Shown: piece after piece, positions 42,055 to 50,632 of the stretch
Layout: each line of letters starts with the position of its first letter
How positions within the stretch are numbered: the first letter of the stretch is position 1
Assembly (NCBI RefSeq): GCF_000158955.1
Contig: NZ_GG657757.1
Location: 4,635,290-4,699,289, forward strand
DNA: 64,000 nucleotides
Origin: Streptomyces viridochromogenes DSM 40736
Lineage (GTDB): Bacteria > Actinomycetota > Actinomycetes > Streptomycetales > Streptomycetaceae
Reading direction: 5' to 3'
The notes under the pieces: model-generated
What the model was told of the DNA's origin: nothing
The model's input: only the letters and a program-made list of their open reading frames with translations
The model's database searches: none
Made by a program: the position numbers and the translations under genes

Positions 42055-42315
42055 TCAGTCGCCGAAGTTCGCGCCGAAGTTCGCGCCGAAGTTCGCGCCG
42101 AAGTTCGCGCCGAAGTTCGGGTAGCCCGTGGTCGAGCCGCCCGAGGCGCCGGGGGAGACGGTGCGGGAGCCCGTGGCGGTGAGCAGCGTGCCCGTCAGTG
42201 TGCCCGTCAGCGCGGCCGCGGCGCCGGGCGCCAGGGCGAGCCGCAGGCGGGGGCGCCGGACGGGGTGGGCGTGCGCGTGCGCGTGCGGGCGCCTCGGGCG
42301 CTCGTGCTGCTGCAT
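42055..42315 (-). CDS. Collapsed FG-GAP relative: signal peptide plus C-terminal tail and NFGA repeats
   Basis: 86 residues. A signal-peptide-like segment (RLRLALAPGAAAALTGTLTGTLL) runs directly into TATGSRTVSPGASGGSTTGYPNFG, which aligns with the C-terminal tail of FG-GAP copy 3 (TATGSTSFGPGTTGISTAG). All seven propeller repeats are missing. Five NFGA tetrapeptides end the protein. The ATG at 42315 has CAGGAGAC upstream, so it could still be translated and exported. Confidence 0.55.
   Translation of the reverse strand: MQQHERPRRPHAHAHAHPVRRPRLRLALAPGAAAALTGTLTGTLLTATGSRTVSPGASGGSTTGYPNFGANFGANFGANFGANFGD
42061..42120. repeat. Five 12-bp tandem repeats encoding NFGA
   Basis: GCCGAAGTTCGC repeats five times exactly except the last base. 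Being a multiple of three, it only lengthens or shortens the C-terminus of the collapsed FG-GAP protein. Confidence 0.95.
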
Positions 42316-42333
42316 GCGGGTCTCCTGCTGCAT

Positions 42334-42751
42334 GCGGGGGATGCCTGGCGGACATCCACAGTCGATGGAGGGCCGGACCGTCCGTGTTCGCCGGGGGTTG
42401 TCCGGGCGTTCACGGGTGGTCGGCGATCAGGAGACCTGTGTGGGGACGTAAGGGTTGTACGTGAGTTCGGTTAATTTTCGAGGCTGTTGGGACTGGGCCG
42501 GATCAGCCGGCGGGCGCCGGGCGGTACCGCACGTCCCGAGATCGGGGAGCCCGGGAAGGCGCCGGTCATTCTCTCCGTGGCGGCACCGGTGAAGAGGGGC
42601 GTTGTTCGACGTGTGCGCTCTTCCCTTGCTCGGGAGGCGTTCCAGCCGAATGTGTCCGGAAGGGACCGGACGGAGGCCGTGGGAAGGGTATGGGCGCCGG
42701 GCAGGGGGAACCACGTCTTGAGTCCTGTCCCGACCGGAGCGGAGACGAGCG
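42334..42751. other. 418-base intergenic region with no gene seen
   Basis: Lies between divergent genes and should hold their promoters. A short AT-rich stretch (GGTTAATTTTCGAGG, about 42469) is the only compositional break. No open frame with a coding pattern was found. Confidence 0.4.
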
Positions 42752-43312
42752 ATGGCCACCACGACGGGCGAGGCCCAGGCCGGCATGGCACAGCCGGCGA
42801 GCATCCAGTTGCCGGGCATCGTGCTCGGGGTGGGGATGGGCGGCTTCGTCGACGGCATCCTGCTCCACCAGCTCCTGCGGTGGCATCACATGCTCTCCAG
42901 CACCAACGAGGACCACATCGGGGTGAAGTACTACAACCCCCACACCGTCTCGGGCCTGGAGATGAACACTCTCTGGGACGGCGTCTTCCACACCGTGTGC
43001 TGGCTCGCGGTCCTACTCGGCCTCGCCGTCCTGTACTCGCGGGTCACCCACAACCGGCTGCGCGTGTGGACCTCCCGGGTGCTGTGGGGCTGGATGCTCG
43101 TCGGCTGGGGCTTGTTCAACCTCGTCGAAGGCGTCCTGGACCATCACATCCTGGGCATCCACCACGTCTACGCCGGGGACGGCCAGGTCTGGTGGGACAT
43201 CGGATTCCTCGTCCTGGGCGCCCTGCTGGTGGCCGGCGGCTACCTGCTCCAGCGCAGCGGCCGGCCCTTCGACCCCGACGCCTCCACCCCGCGTGAGGGC
43301 CGCAGCGCCTGA
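42752..43312 (+). CDS. DUF2243 membrane protein
   Basis: 186 residues with four hydrophobic segments and the DUF2243 pattern: GVGMGGFVDGILLHQLLRWHHMLS, MNTLWDGVFHTVCWL, NLVEGVLDHHILGIHHV. The conserved His residues (LLHQLL, WHHM, DHHILGIHH) suggest heme or metal binding in the membrane. Its stop overlaps the next start in TGATG. DUF2243 and CtaG-like genes are often paired. Confidence 0.88.
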   Translation: MATTTGEAQAGMAQPASIQLPGIVLGVGMGGFVDGILLHQLLRWHHMLSSTNEDHIGVKYYNPHTVSGLEMNTLWDGVFHTVCWLAVLLGLAVLYSRVTHNRLRVWTSRVLWGWMLVGWGLFNLVEGVLDHHILGIHHVYAGDGQVWWDIGFLVLGALLVAGGYLLQRSGRPFDPDASTPREGRSA

Positions 43313-44128
43313 TGGACCACGACATGCCCGCACACGGGCAAGAGGCGGGCAGCAGCCTCCTGGAGTGGCTGCTGCCCCGCGCTCGTCCTCCTGGCCGTCG
43401 CCGGTGCCTATCTGCTGCTCGTTCGCCGGGCCCGCCGTCGCAATCCGGCCCTGGGCTGGAGCCGGTGGCGGACCGGGTGGTTCCTGGGCGGGATCCTCCT
43501 GCTCGGCGTGGCGCTGCTGCCGCCCGTCGCCCCTTTCGCCCACGAGGACTTCCGGGGGCACATGGTGCAGCACATGCTGATCGGTATGTACGCGCCGCCC
43601 GCGCTGGTTCTGGCCGCCCCGGTCACGCTCCTGCTGCGCACCCTGCCGGCGGCCAGTGGACGGCGGCTGACCTCGGCGCTGCACAGTCCGCCCGCGCGGG
43701 TGGCCGCCCATCCGGCGGTCGCGCTGGCGCTGTCGACGGGCAGCCTCGCGGTCCTCTACTTCACCCCGCTGTACAACGCGACCATGGGTAATGCGGCAGC
43801 GCACTGGCTGCTGCACGCGCACTTCCTGATGTCCGGGTGCCTGTTCGCCTACGTCATTGCCGGACCCGACCCGGCCCCCGCCCGACCGGGTGTGCGGGCG
43901 CGGCTGTGCTACCTCGGCGTCGCGATCGCCGCGCACGCGGTGATCTCCCAGCTGATGTACGGCGGGTTCTGGGTCGACGTCCATGCGTCGATCGTCCAGG
44001 TGCAGGGGGGCGCGGAGATCATGTACTACGGCGGTGACATCGCCGAGCTGCTGCTGGCCGCCGCTCTGGTCGCCACCTGGCGACCGGAACCCCGGCGCGC
44101 GGGCCGTGGGGCGTCGGTGACCGCCTGA
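43312..44128 (+). pseudogene. Cytochrome c oxidase assembly (CtaG/caa3-type) protein with a one-base frameshift
   Basis: Starts MDHDMPAHGQEAGSSLLEWLLP, then a CCCC run at 43375-43378 throws it out of frame; with one C removed it reads PALVLLAVAGAYLLLVRRARRRNPALGWSR and joins the long frame ending at 44128. That part has the CtaG_Cox features HMVQHMLIGMYAPP, HWLLHAHFLMSG and HAVISQLMYGG. Intact apart from the extra base, so sequencing error is as likely as real loss. Confidence 0.85.
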
Positions 44129-44381
44129 CCTGGCGCGCGGTGTGGTGGCCGGTGCCGGGACCGGCTGCCTCCGGGGCAGCCGGCGAGGTCGGCCAGGTTG
44201 GCGTCGAGGCCGGTGGTGTGGGGCTGGTTGTGGGGGAGTTCGGCGAGGATCTCGACCATGCCGCAGGTGACGGTCACATGGGTGCTCATCACCTTCGACC
44301 AGCAGTGTCAGGAGTTGCCGCTCGTAACGAATGGTGCATCGAGTGGCGGTGCCGCCCCGGTGTCGGGACGGCACCACGGTG

Positions 44382-45059
44382 CTACGGCGCCGGATCGAAC
44401 GTCACGGTGGTGTCGGGGCAGGATTGCGCGAGTCGGGTGAGGGCCTCGAACTCGACGTCGTCGGCGGCGAGACCCCAGCGGAGCTTGGTCGCGACCCATT
44501 CCGAGGTGTACCGGCACGTGACGCCTGGGGCCGGCGGCAGCCACTCGGCCGGATCCTTGTCGGCTTTGCTGCGGTTCGAGGCCGCCGTGACCGCGATGAG
44601 GGAGGTCTGGGCGTCGAGGTCGTTGGCGTACGCCTCACGCCGCGGGGCAGTCCACTGCGATGCCCCGGAATCCCACGCCTCGGCGAGCGGCACCATGTGG
44701 TCGACGTCCAGTGCGGAGGCCTCGGTCACCCACCGGGCGTCGTAGTACGACCACCACCGCCCCCCGGAGAGCCTGCAGCCGGCCAGGACCTCGGGCGGGT
44801 CGACCGCCTCGGAGATGAGCACCTCCGCCCGCGTGTTGCAGCCGTCGGTGGGGTTCTGGCCCGCGTTCCAGTGCCTGAAGCTCGTGCGCTGGTAGCCGTC
44901 CCGCACCTCCTCCGCGAGGGGGAGGACGCCGACCGCGGTCGCCAGCGGGAGAGTGCTCGGCTCGGCGGCCCGGCCGTGGGCCTGGGCCGGAGTGGGTGCC
45001 AGTAGGGGAAGGGCAACGAGTGCGGCCGCGAGCGCGGCCCGCCTGAGGTTTTTGATCAC
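44382..45059 (-). CDS. Secreted HNH-family nuclease (DUF1524/GmrSD C-terminal-like)
   Basis: 225 residues with a signal peptide (cleavage near AQA-HG) and an HNH fold: LDVDHMVPLAEAWDSGASQW supplies the catalytic His, and LIAVTAASNRSKADKDPAEWLPP the Asn and following Lys/Asp. C-terminal CRYTSEWVATKLRWGL is usual for the secreted Streptomyces group. Two Cys pairs may form disulphides outside the cell. GTG start at 45059 without a clear Shine-Dalgarno. Confidence 0.88.
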   Translation of the reverse strand: MIKNLRRAALAAALVALPLLAPTPAQAHGRAAEPSTLPLATAVGVLPLAEEVRDGYQRTSFRHWNAGQNPTDGCNTRAEVLISEAVDPPEVLAGCRLSGGRWWSYYDARWVTEASALDVDHMVPLAEAWDSGASQWTAPRREAYANDLDAQTSLIAVTAASNRSKADKDPAEWLPPAPGVTCRYTSEWVATKLRWGLAADDVEFEALTRLAQSCPDTTVTFDPAP

Positions 45060-45201
45060 GCAGCGCAGAATCGATTACGCATACGTCGTTCGAGGGGCTC
45101 GACTCGAACTGATGAGCCGTATGGGCGCGCGGGTTCACCGGGCAGGTGTTCTAGGGGTAACCCTGTCGAGGGAGGCCCGTGCCGGCGCCCGTGCAAGACA
45201 T

Positions 45202-45240
45202 CGACGCCCCCTGACCGATGACTCGGAACAGGGGACGTCG
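45202..45240 (-). terminator. Hairpin after the glycosyltransferase gene
   Basis: CGACGCCCCCTG and CAGGGGACGTCG pair with one mismatch and an inner CCGA/TCGG stem around TGAC. It closely resembles the terminator at 54022-54061. Confidence 0.7.
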
Positions 45241-45277
45241 GAATCGCTCGGGATCGTGAGACTCCTGAGCGGCGGGG

Positions 45278-46609
45278 TCACACGTTCAGCAGCTTCTCCG
45301 AGGGCGCGCGGTGCCGCCCCTTGGGCAGGGCCGTCTTCGCCGTCAGGCCCCGGGACTGCCACGCGTTGTCGCGGAGCTTGAACAGGGCCCAGTAGCGGGT
45401 CGGGCAGAGCAGCACGAGGTTCATGAACACGGCCGCCGGGGTGCCGACGAGCCACGAGTGCCAGCGCTGGCGGGCGGTCATGTCCGGGCGCATGAGCACG
45501 TAGAGCCCGGACTGGCCGAAGCGGACCACCAGGTACACGGCGAGATACACCAGGGCGACGCCGGGGTTGTGGTAGCGGCCGCCCAGGGTCAGGAACGTCA
45601 TGATGACGGTCCAGGCCAGCATCACCGGGGTGATGACGAGCTGGAGCAGGCCGAACGTCGGCGATATCAGCTGCTTCAGCGAGAGCCGCGCGTACACGAA
45701 CGGCAGCATCCACCACCACGACCGGGCCCAGCGCAGCCGCTGCCGGTAGGTCTTCTTCAGCGTCGTGGGCATGTCGGTGACGACACCGGCCTCGTTGACG
45801 GCGACGACCTCGCCGCGCATCAGGGCCCGCAGCGCCAGCCAGCGGTCGTCACCCGTGCCGCACTCCACCTCGTAGGCGTCGAGGTGGTCGTAGAGCAGCT
45901 CGGCCCGGTAGAGGGCGAGGGCCCCCGAGGTCGTCTCCAGGGCTCCGAGCATGGACCGCGAGGAGCGCATCATCACGCACGAGGTGCCGATGTCGATGTC
46001 CGCGGCTCGGGAGACCCAGGTCTCCTCGAAGTTGCGGATGTAGATCATGCCGGTGGTGGCCTGGATCCGCGGGTTGCTCATGGCCCGGAGCTGCTGTTCG
46101 AGCGCGTCCGGGAAGGGCTCGCCGTCGGAGTCGATGGTGAGGATGTAGTCGAACTGCTTGTTCTGTTCCTGAAGGTGCCGGAGCACGGTGACCTGGGCCC
46201 CGCGCTTGCCCTTGTTCTCCTGCCAGTGCCAGAAGACCCGGGGGTGGTCGAAGGGCTCGACGGGGTGCTGCCGCGAGCCGTCGTCGATCACGTGGATCTC
46301 GTCGACCGGGTGCGTCTGCGCCAGCAGCGACCGCACCGTGCGGTGCAGGTTCTCGGAGGGTTCCTCGAAGGCCGGGATGATCGCCACGGTCCGGCCCGGA
46401 GCCACCGGGAGGTGGGTGAAGGACCGGCCCTTCAGGAACGAGACCAGGCAGAGCACGATCACCGACATGCCCAGCCACCAGTAGAAGGTGAGGATCGGGC
46501 TCTTCGACTGGAGGTGCACCACCACGGTGGCGGCTGCCAGAGCCGCCACCACCACGCCCGTCACGACGGTGAACCTCACCCGTGACGCACGGGCGCGCGC
46601 GGCGCTCAA
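45278..46609 (-). CDS. HasA/cellulose-synthase-like membrane glycosyltransferase (GT2)
   Basis: 443 residues: two N-terminal membrane helices, a GT-A domain with AIIPAFEEP, HVIDDGS, TIDSDGEP (metal-binding DxD), TTSGALALYR, CGTGDDRWL and the processive QRLRW motif, then four or five membrane helices. This layout is that of synthases that polymerise and export a glycan. The TTG at 46609 overlaps the mini-protein stop (TTGA), which decides the start. With the upstream UDP-sugar dehydrogenase it predicts an acidic exopolysaccharide, possibly hyaluronan- or glucuronan-like. Confidence 0.88.
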   Translation of the reverse strand: MSAARARASRVRFTVVTGVVVAALAAATVVVHLQSKSPILTFYWWLGMSVIVLCLVSFLKGRSFTHLPVAPGRTVAIIPAFEEPSENLHRTVRSLLAQTHPVDEIHVIDDGSRQHPVEPFDHPRVFWHWQENKGKRGAQVTVLRHLQEQNKQFDYILTIDSDGEPFPDALEQQLRAMSNPRIQATTGMIYIRNFEETWVSRAADIDIGTSCVMMRSSRSMLGALETTSGALALYRAELLYDHLDAYEVECGTGDDRWLALRALMRGEVVAVNEAGVVTDMPTTLKKTYRQRLRWARSWWWMLPFVYARLSLKQLISPTFGLLQLVITPVMLAWTVIMTFLTLGGRYHNPGVALVYLAVYLVVRFGQSGLYVLMRPDMTARQRWHSWLVGTPAAVFMNLVLLCPTRYWALFKLRDNAWQSRGLTAKTALPKGRHRAPSEKLLNV

Positions 46610-46779
46610 GCGGTCACCCGCTTGCCGCGGGTCGCCGTGCGGAAGACCGCCACACCGCCGAGCACGAAGAGCATCGCCGCCAGCACGATCCACCCGAGGG
46701 CCGTCCCGCCCGTGGCCGCCAGGGCAGCTCCACCCGTGGCGGTACCGATCGCCGCTCCCACACCGTTCTGTCCGTACAT
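46606..46779 (-). CDS. 57-residue LAXTG mini-protein (cell-wall sorting signal with almost no mature part)
   Basis: ATG at 46779 with GAGGGA eight bases upstream; the TGA overlaps the start of the glycosyltransferase. The product has about 19 Gly/Ala-rich residues, then LAATG (20-24), a hydrophobic helix (about 28-46) and a basic tail (RTATRGKR). That order is the C-terminal sorting signal of Streptomyces sortase E substrates. No N-terminal signal peptide is present apart from the helix itself. Lies between the dehydrogenase and synthase genes, 42 bases after the former. Confidence 0.8.
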   Translation of the reverse strand: MYGQNGVGAAIGTATGGAALAATGGTALGWIVLAAMLFVLGGVAVFRTATRGKRVTA

Positions 46780-46821
46780 GTTGTTCCCTCTTTCCTGCGT
46801 GGCTTTTCCGTGCGGCTCTCT

Positions 46822-48087
46822 CTAGAGCCGTTCGATGTGGGGTGCCGCGGCCATGACGCCACGGGTGTCGAGCACGTAGGCCGCCTCGTCGGCGAGCCGG
46901 GCGAGGTCGAACTCGTCGTGCGGAGTGAGCAGGACGACGGCGTCGAAGTCGGCGACGCGAACTCGCTGCTCGGTGGCCGTGAAGGGGATCTCCCGGCAAC
47001 TCCCGTCCGTCACCGGCAGATAGGGGTCCACGACCGTGACGTCCGCCCCCATCGCCCGCAACCGGTCGGTGACCTCGACGGCCGGCGACTGCCGGGCGTC
47101 CGACGTGCCCGGCTTGTAAGCCGCCCCCAGCGCAAGGATCCGCGCCCCGCTCACGCTCCGCCGGAACCGTCGGCTCAGGGCGTCCTGGAGGCGGCGCACC
47201 ACGTAGTCCGGCTGGCTCTCGTTGATGTCCTGGGCCAGCTCGATGAGCCGGAAGGTCTGTCCGTGCCGGGCCTTGACGTGGTGGCTGAGGTAGACCGGGT
47301 CGATGGGCAGGCAGTGCCCGCCGACACCCGGCCCGGGCAGGAACTTGGTGAAGCCGAACGGCTTGGTCGCCGCCAGCTCCAGCGTGTGCCAGACGTCCAC
47401 GCCCAGAGTGTGGGCCATCCGCGAAAGCTCGTTGACCAGCGCGATGTTGACGTGCCGGTAGGTGTTCTCGAAGACCTTGGCGAGCTCGGCCTCCTCGAGC
47501 CCCGAGGCGGGCACGGTGACGTCGGTGACGGAGTCGTAGAACTCCTTCACGCGCGCCAGACACCCCTCGGTCATCCCGGCGACGATCTTCGGCGTGTTCT
47601 CCAGCCGCCAGTCGGCGTTGCCCGGGTCGATGCGCTCGGGGCTGAACCCGACGTGGAAGTCGCGCCCGGCGACGAGGCCGGAGCCCTCTTCCAGCAGCGG
47701 GACGAGCACGTCACGGGTGGTGCCCGGGTGGGTGGTGGACTCGAGCACGACGGTGGCGCCCGGCTCGATCCACTGGGCGAGCGCGCGACCGGCGTCCCGT
47801 ACACAACTCAGGTCGGGCGCCCGGTCGGTCAGCGGAGTGGGCACGGTGATGACGGCGACGTCGAAGCCCTTGAGGTCCTGCGGGTCGGAAGTGGCGCGGT
47901 ACGCACCCGAGGCCGACACGGCCTGGAGCCGGCTGGACGGGATGTCCTCGACGTACGACGACCCTGCCGCCAGCGCCTCGCAACGCGTCGGGTCGGGCTC
48001 GTAACCGGTCACGGTGTGACCGGCCTCTGCGGCCCTCACGGCCAGGGGCAGGCCGACATAGCCCTGCCCCAGCACACATATGTGCAT
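46822..48087 (-). CDS. UDP-glucose/UDP-N-acetylmannosamine dehydrogenase family protein
   Basis: 421 residues with an N-terminal Rossmann loop GQGYVG (7-12), VPTPL, GFSPERIDPG, the catalytic FGFTKFLPGPGVGGHCLPIDP with Cys259, and the C-terminal UDP-binding domain (LGAAYKPGTSDARQSPAVEV). Two successive NAD-dependent oxidations would turn a UDP-hexose into a UDP-uronate. FGFTKFLPGPGVGGHC is closer to the WecC/TuaD-like branch, so glucose versus ManNAc is open. GAGGAAACC precedes the ATG. First gene of the polysaccharide operon. Confidence 0.9.
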   Translation of the reverse strand: MHICVLGQGYVGLPLAVRAAEAGHTVTGYEPDPTRCEALAAGSSYVEDIPSSRLQAVSASGAYRATSDPQDLKGFDVAVITVPTPLTDRAPDLSCVRDAGRALAQWIEPGATVVLESTTHPGTTRDVLVPLLEEGSGLVAGRDFHVGFSPERIDPGNADWRLENTPKIVAGMTEGCLARVKEFYDSVTDVTVPASGLEEAELAKVFENTYRHVNIALVNELSRMAHTLGVDVWHTLELAATKPFGFTKFLPGPGVGGHCLPIDPVYLSHHVKARHGQTFRLIELAQDINESQPDYVVRRLQDALSRRFRRSVSGARILALGAAYKPGTSDARQSPAVEVTDRLRAMGADVTVVDPYLPVTDGSCREIPFTATEQRVRVADFDAVVLLTPHDEFDLARLADEAAYVLDTRGVMAAAPHIERL

Positions 48088-48649
48088 GGTGGTTTCCTCA
48101 CCTTGAGCCGGCCCGTGCGCGGACGCTGGGCCGGGAAAAACGGCGCCCCTGAAGTGCGGTTGCCTGTTCCTGAAGCAGGCGACCGCGGCGTCGGGTACTG
48201 CGGGTACTGCATGGAGCGGGCGTGGGAACGTCACCACCACCGCCGCGTCACCGGTCTGCCCGGGCCCCCTGCCCGAACATGCGCGAAGCGCAACCAGTGA
48301 TCTTCACAAACCCCCCTCATTTGTGGACCTTCATAGTTCAATAAAGATTCGCTAGGCGGAACCCCTTTTACTGATTCGATACCTGTGAAGTGTGGAGAAG
48401 CGAGCGCGGGTTGAAGGGTGACGCTTGGTCAAGTCCCTGCTGGGAAGCTTCGCCCGAGGGAGATGATCTTCATATTTCACGGGTGTGCGGAGTTGTGCGG
48501 CGCATCTCGGCAGGTGCATTCGCGAATATCGCGCGCCCCCACGTGCGCCCCCGCACCACCCCTCCGCGCACTGGCGCCGTTACCCGCGGTTATCCCAGGC
48601 AGATCCAGGTGGAGCGCAGGAAGATCAGCCAGATCTCAGGCAGGCGGCG
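48088..48649. other. 562-base promoter region of the polysaccharide operon, no gene seen
   Basis: Contains a distinctly A+T-rich stretch (about 48300-48390) within G+C-rich DNA, including TTTATTGAACTATGAAGG on the minus strand, probably the promoter of the dehydrogenase operon. TGTGAAG occurs in both orientations about 85 bases apart (48303 and 48389). Confidence 0.4.
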
Positions 48650-49450
48650 TCAACCGCAGAGGAGCTGCGCCACCGACCTGCTGAAATCGCCGGCCGCGAG
48701 CGCCTCGGCCGGGATCGTGAAGTACAACGTCCCGGCGTCACCCCAGCCCCACCCCAACTCGGTGTCCTCGGCGAGCTGGAGCAGATGGACGGCCGCCGCG
48801 CCGTCGGAGTCCCGGGACGACACCTGCAAGGTGTGCGAGGTGTCCGGCCAGCCGAAGGCACAATGCGTGCCGGCGGTGTTCCCGTCCAGGTCCGCCATCT
48901 CGCTGAGGATCAGCGAGGCCGCTCCCCAGTGCTGATCCCGGTCGAACTCCACGTCCTCGTCCTCCACGTCCCAGCAGTCGGGGAGCATCGTCACCTCGAC
49001 CGCGTGGACGGGCGTCGCCGCGTAACTCCTCGCGGGCCGGGGGGCCGTCACCGCGACTGCCCGTGCCGGGTCGGCGGGAACGACGCGCCACACTCCGGGC
49101 TGGTACACGTCCAGCTTGCGGTACTCCTCGTACGGCAGGTCCGGGTCCAGGTAGAAGAAGTTCAGCAGGCCGGGCCGTACGGGCAGTTCGGCGCCCAGCC
49201 AGGGGGCGAGAGCATCCGTGTCCAGAACGGCGTGCAGGGACAGCGGAACGCCGCTCAACGCAGGCCAGAGAGTCCCCGGTTCGAGGAGAGCGGAACCGCC
49301 GAGCCGGCACCGGCCTGTCGCCCGGACCCCGTCTGCCGCCGGGATCAGCCGAAAGCCGCGACGGGCCATGGCGGCGAACTGCCGGCCGGTCTTCTCGCCG
49401 AGCCGCTGTGCGCACACGTCGTTCAGGCTGCCGGGATCGTCGAACCGCAT
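48650..49450 (-). CDS. DUF1963 (YwqG-like) protein
   Basis: 266 residues with the DUF1963 pattern: GGSALLEPGTLWP followed by PLSLHAVLDTDAL, LNFFYLD, and late CAFGWPD, LLQLAEDTELGWGWGDAGTLYFTIPAEAL. Family members are cytoplasmic proteins of unknown role, sometimes in polymorphic-toxin contexts. It is divergent from the serine hydrolase gene, 108 bases apart. Confidence 0.85.
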   Translation of the reverse strand: MRFDDPGSLNDVCAQRLGEKTGRQFAAMARRGFRLIPAADGVRATGRCRLGGSALLEPGTLWPALSGVPLSLHAVLDTDALAPWLGAELPVRPGLLNFFYLDPDLPYEEYRKLDVYQPGVWRVVPADPARAVAVTAPRPARSYAATPVHAVEVTMLPDCWDVEDEDVEFDRDQHWGAASLILSEMADLDGNTAGTHCAFGWPDTSHTLQVSSRDSDGAAAVHLLQLAEDTELGWGWGDAGTLYFTIPAEALAAGDFSRSVAQLLCG

Positions 49451-49558
49451 GCCAGGATCTTGCCAACCCCCGGCCGGCCACGGCCACCTCGGGTGGGTAG
49501 GGACCACGCGGACTGTCCGCGGACGCGTGGAGGGCGGGACAGGTGGAGGGCGGGGCAG

Positions 49559-50632
49559 ATGGACGACGTGCAACGGTGTCTGGACGGGAGCGGGGGCGCC
49601 GGTGATCCGTGGTCGCGGGTGGACGCCGACCGGCTGGCACGCGCCGTGAAGGAACAGGCCGGGCGCACCGTCCCAGGTGTCCGGACCATGAGTTCCTACC
49701 TGGCCTCCCAGGTCCACGACGTCTCCCATCGGGAGGTGCTGGGGCCCCTGCTCGACGGGCAGGGGGCGAGCGGTGTCGTGGTGCGGCGCGGCGTGGTGCT
49801 CGCCACCTGGGGAGACCCGGAGCGGACGGAGATGGCCTTCAGCGCCACCAAGAGCGTCCTGTCCCTGGTGGCCGGGCTGGCCTTCGACGACGGGCTGCTC
49901 CGGCTGGACGAGCCCGTGTGCCGCTCGGTCGACCTGCCGCAGTTTGGCGACGCCCACGCACAAAAGATCACCTGGCGGCACCTGCTGGACCAGTCCAGCC
50001 AGTGGGAGGGCGAGTTGTGGTCCAAGCCCACCTGGGTCGACGCCCAGAGCACCCGCGAGGGAACGGAGTCGGCCGGCGGGCCGCCCGGAGCGGGCTGGGC
50101 CTACAACGACGTCCGAGTGAACCTGACCGCCCTCGCGCTCACCGTCCTGCTCCGCCGACCGCTGCCCGAGGCACTGCGCGAGCGGATCATGGCACCGATC
50201 GGCGCCTCGTCCGGCTGGTCCTGGCACGGCTACGCCGACTCCGTGGTCGAGATCGACGGCCGACGTGTCCCCGTGGTGTCCGGCGGCGCGCACTGGGGCG
50301 GCGGACTGTGGATCAGCGCCCTCGACCTGGCCCGGATCGGGCAACTGTGCCTGCGGGGCGGGCGCTGGGACGGGCGCCGGCTGCTGTCCGCCGGGTGGAT
50401 CGAGGAGATGTGGCGGCCCTGCCCGGTCAAGCCCGACTACGGGCTGTCGTGGTGGCTGAACGACCACCGCACGGTCTGGCCCGGCGCTCCCTCCACCGGG
50501 CGCTGCGCCCGGGGCAACGGCGGGGGTCACCTGCTCTGGGTCGACCCCGCACGGGACCTGGTGGTGAGCTCGCGCTGGGGAGCGGAGGTCGAGTCGCTCC
50601 TCGCCGAGGTGTCCGCCGCGATCACGCCATGA
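49559..50632 (+). CDS. Serine hydrolase, class C beta-lactamase/esterase type
   Basis: 357 residues with FSATKSV (catalytic Ser95 and Lys98), YND (AYNDVRVN, about residue 182) and a late GNGGG replacing KTG. The missing KTG is usual for esterase or peptidase relatives and argues against true beta-lactamase. There is no signal peptide, so it should be cytoplasmic. The ATG at 49559 follows GGAGGGCGGGG. Confidence 0.85.
   Translation: MDDVQRCLDGSGGAGDPWSRVDADRLARAVKEQAGRTVPGVRTMSSYLASQVHDVSHREVLGPLLDGQGASGVVVRRGVVLATWGDPERTEMAFSATKSVLSLVAGLAFDDGLLRLDEPVCRSVDLPQFGDAHAQKITWRHLLDQSSQWEGELWSKPTWVDAQSTREGTESAGGPPGAGWAYNDVRVNLTALALTVLLRRPLPEALRERIMAPIGASSGWSWHGYADSVVEIDGRRVPVVSGGAHWGGGLWISALDLARIGQLCLRGGRWDGRRLLSAGWIEEMWRPCPVKPDYGLSWWLNDHRTVWPGAPSTGRCARGNGGGHLLWVDPARDLVVSSRWGAEVESLLAEVSAAITP

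Noticed and set aside
44026..44292. 88-codon minus-strand frame (MSTHVTVTCGMVEILAEL...)
   Set aside because: Runs antisense through the 3' end of the CtaG-like gene and becomes Pro/Arg-rich; no Shine-Dalgarno. Possibly a short decayed gene, but not supported.
45278..46609. Naming the synthase hyaluronan synthase
   Set aside because: The fold and UDP-uronate partner fit, but the second sugar and linkage cannot be read from sequence, so only a HasA-like GT2 is claimed.
46614..46862. 82-codon minus-strand frame over the LAXTG region
   Set aside because: Arg/Ser/Pro-rich shadow in another frame; the LAXTG frame has the ribosome-binding site, the coupling to the next gene and a sensible protein pattern.
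49559..50632. Beta-lactam resistance gene
   Set aside because: The SxxK and YxN motifs are there but KTG is missing and there is no export signal; an esterase or peptidase role is more likely.
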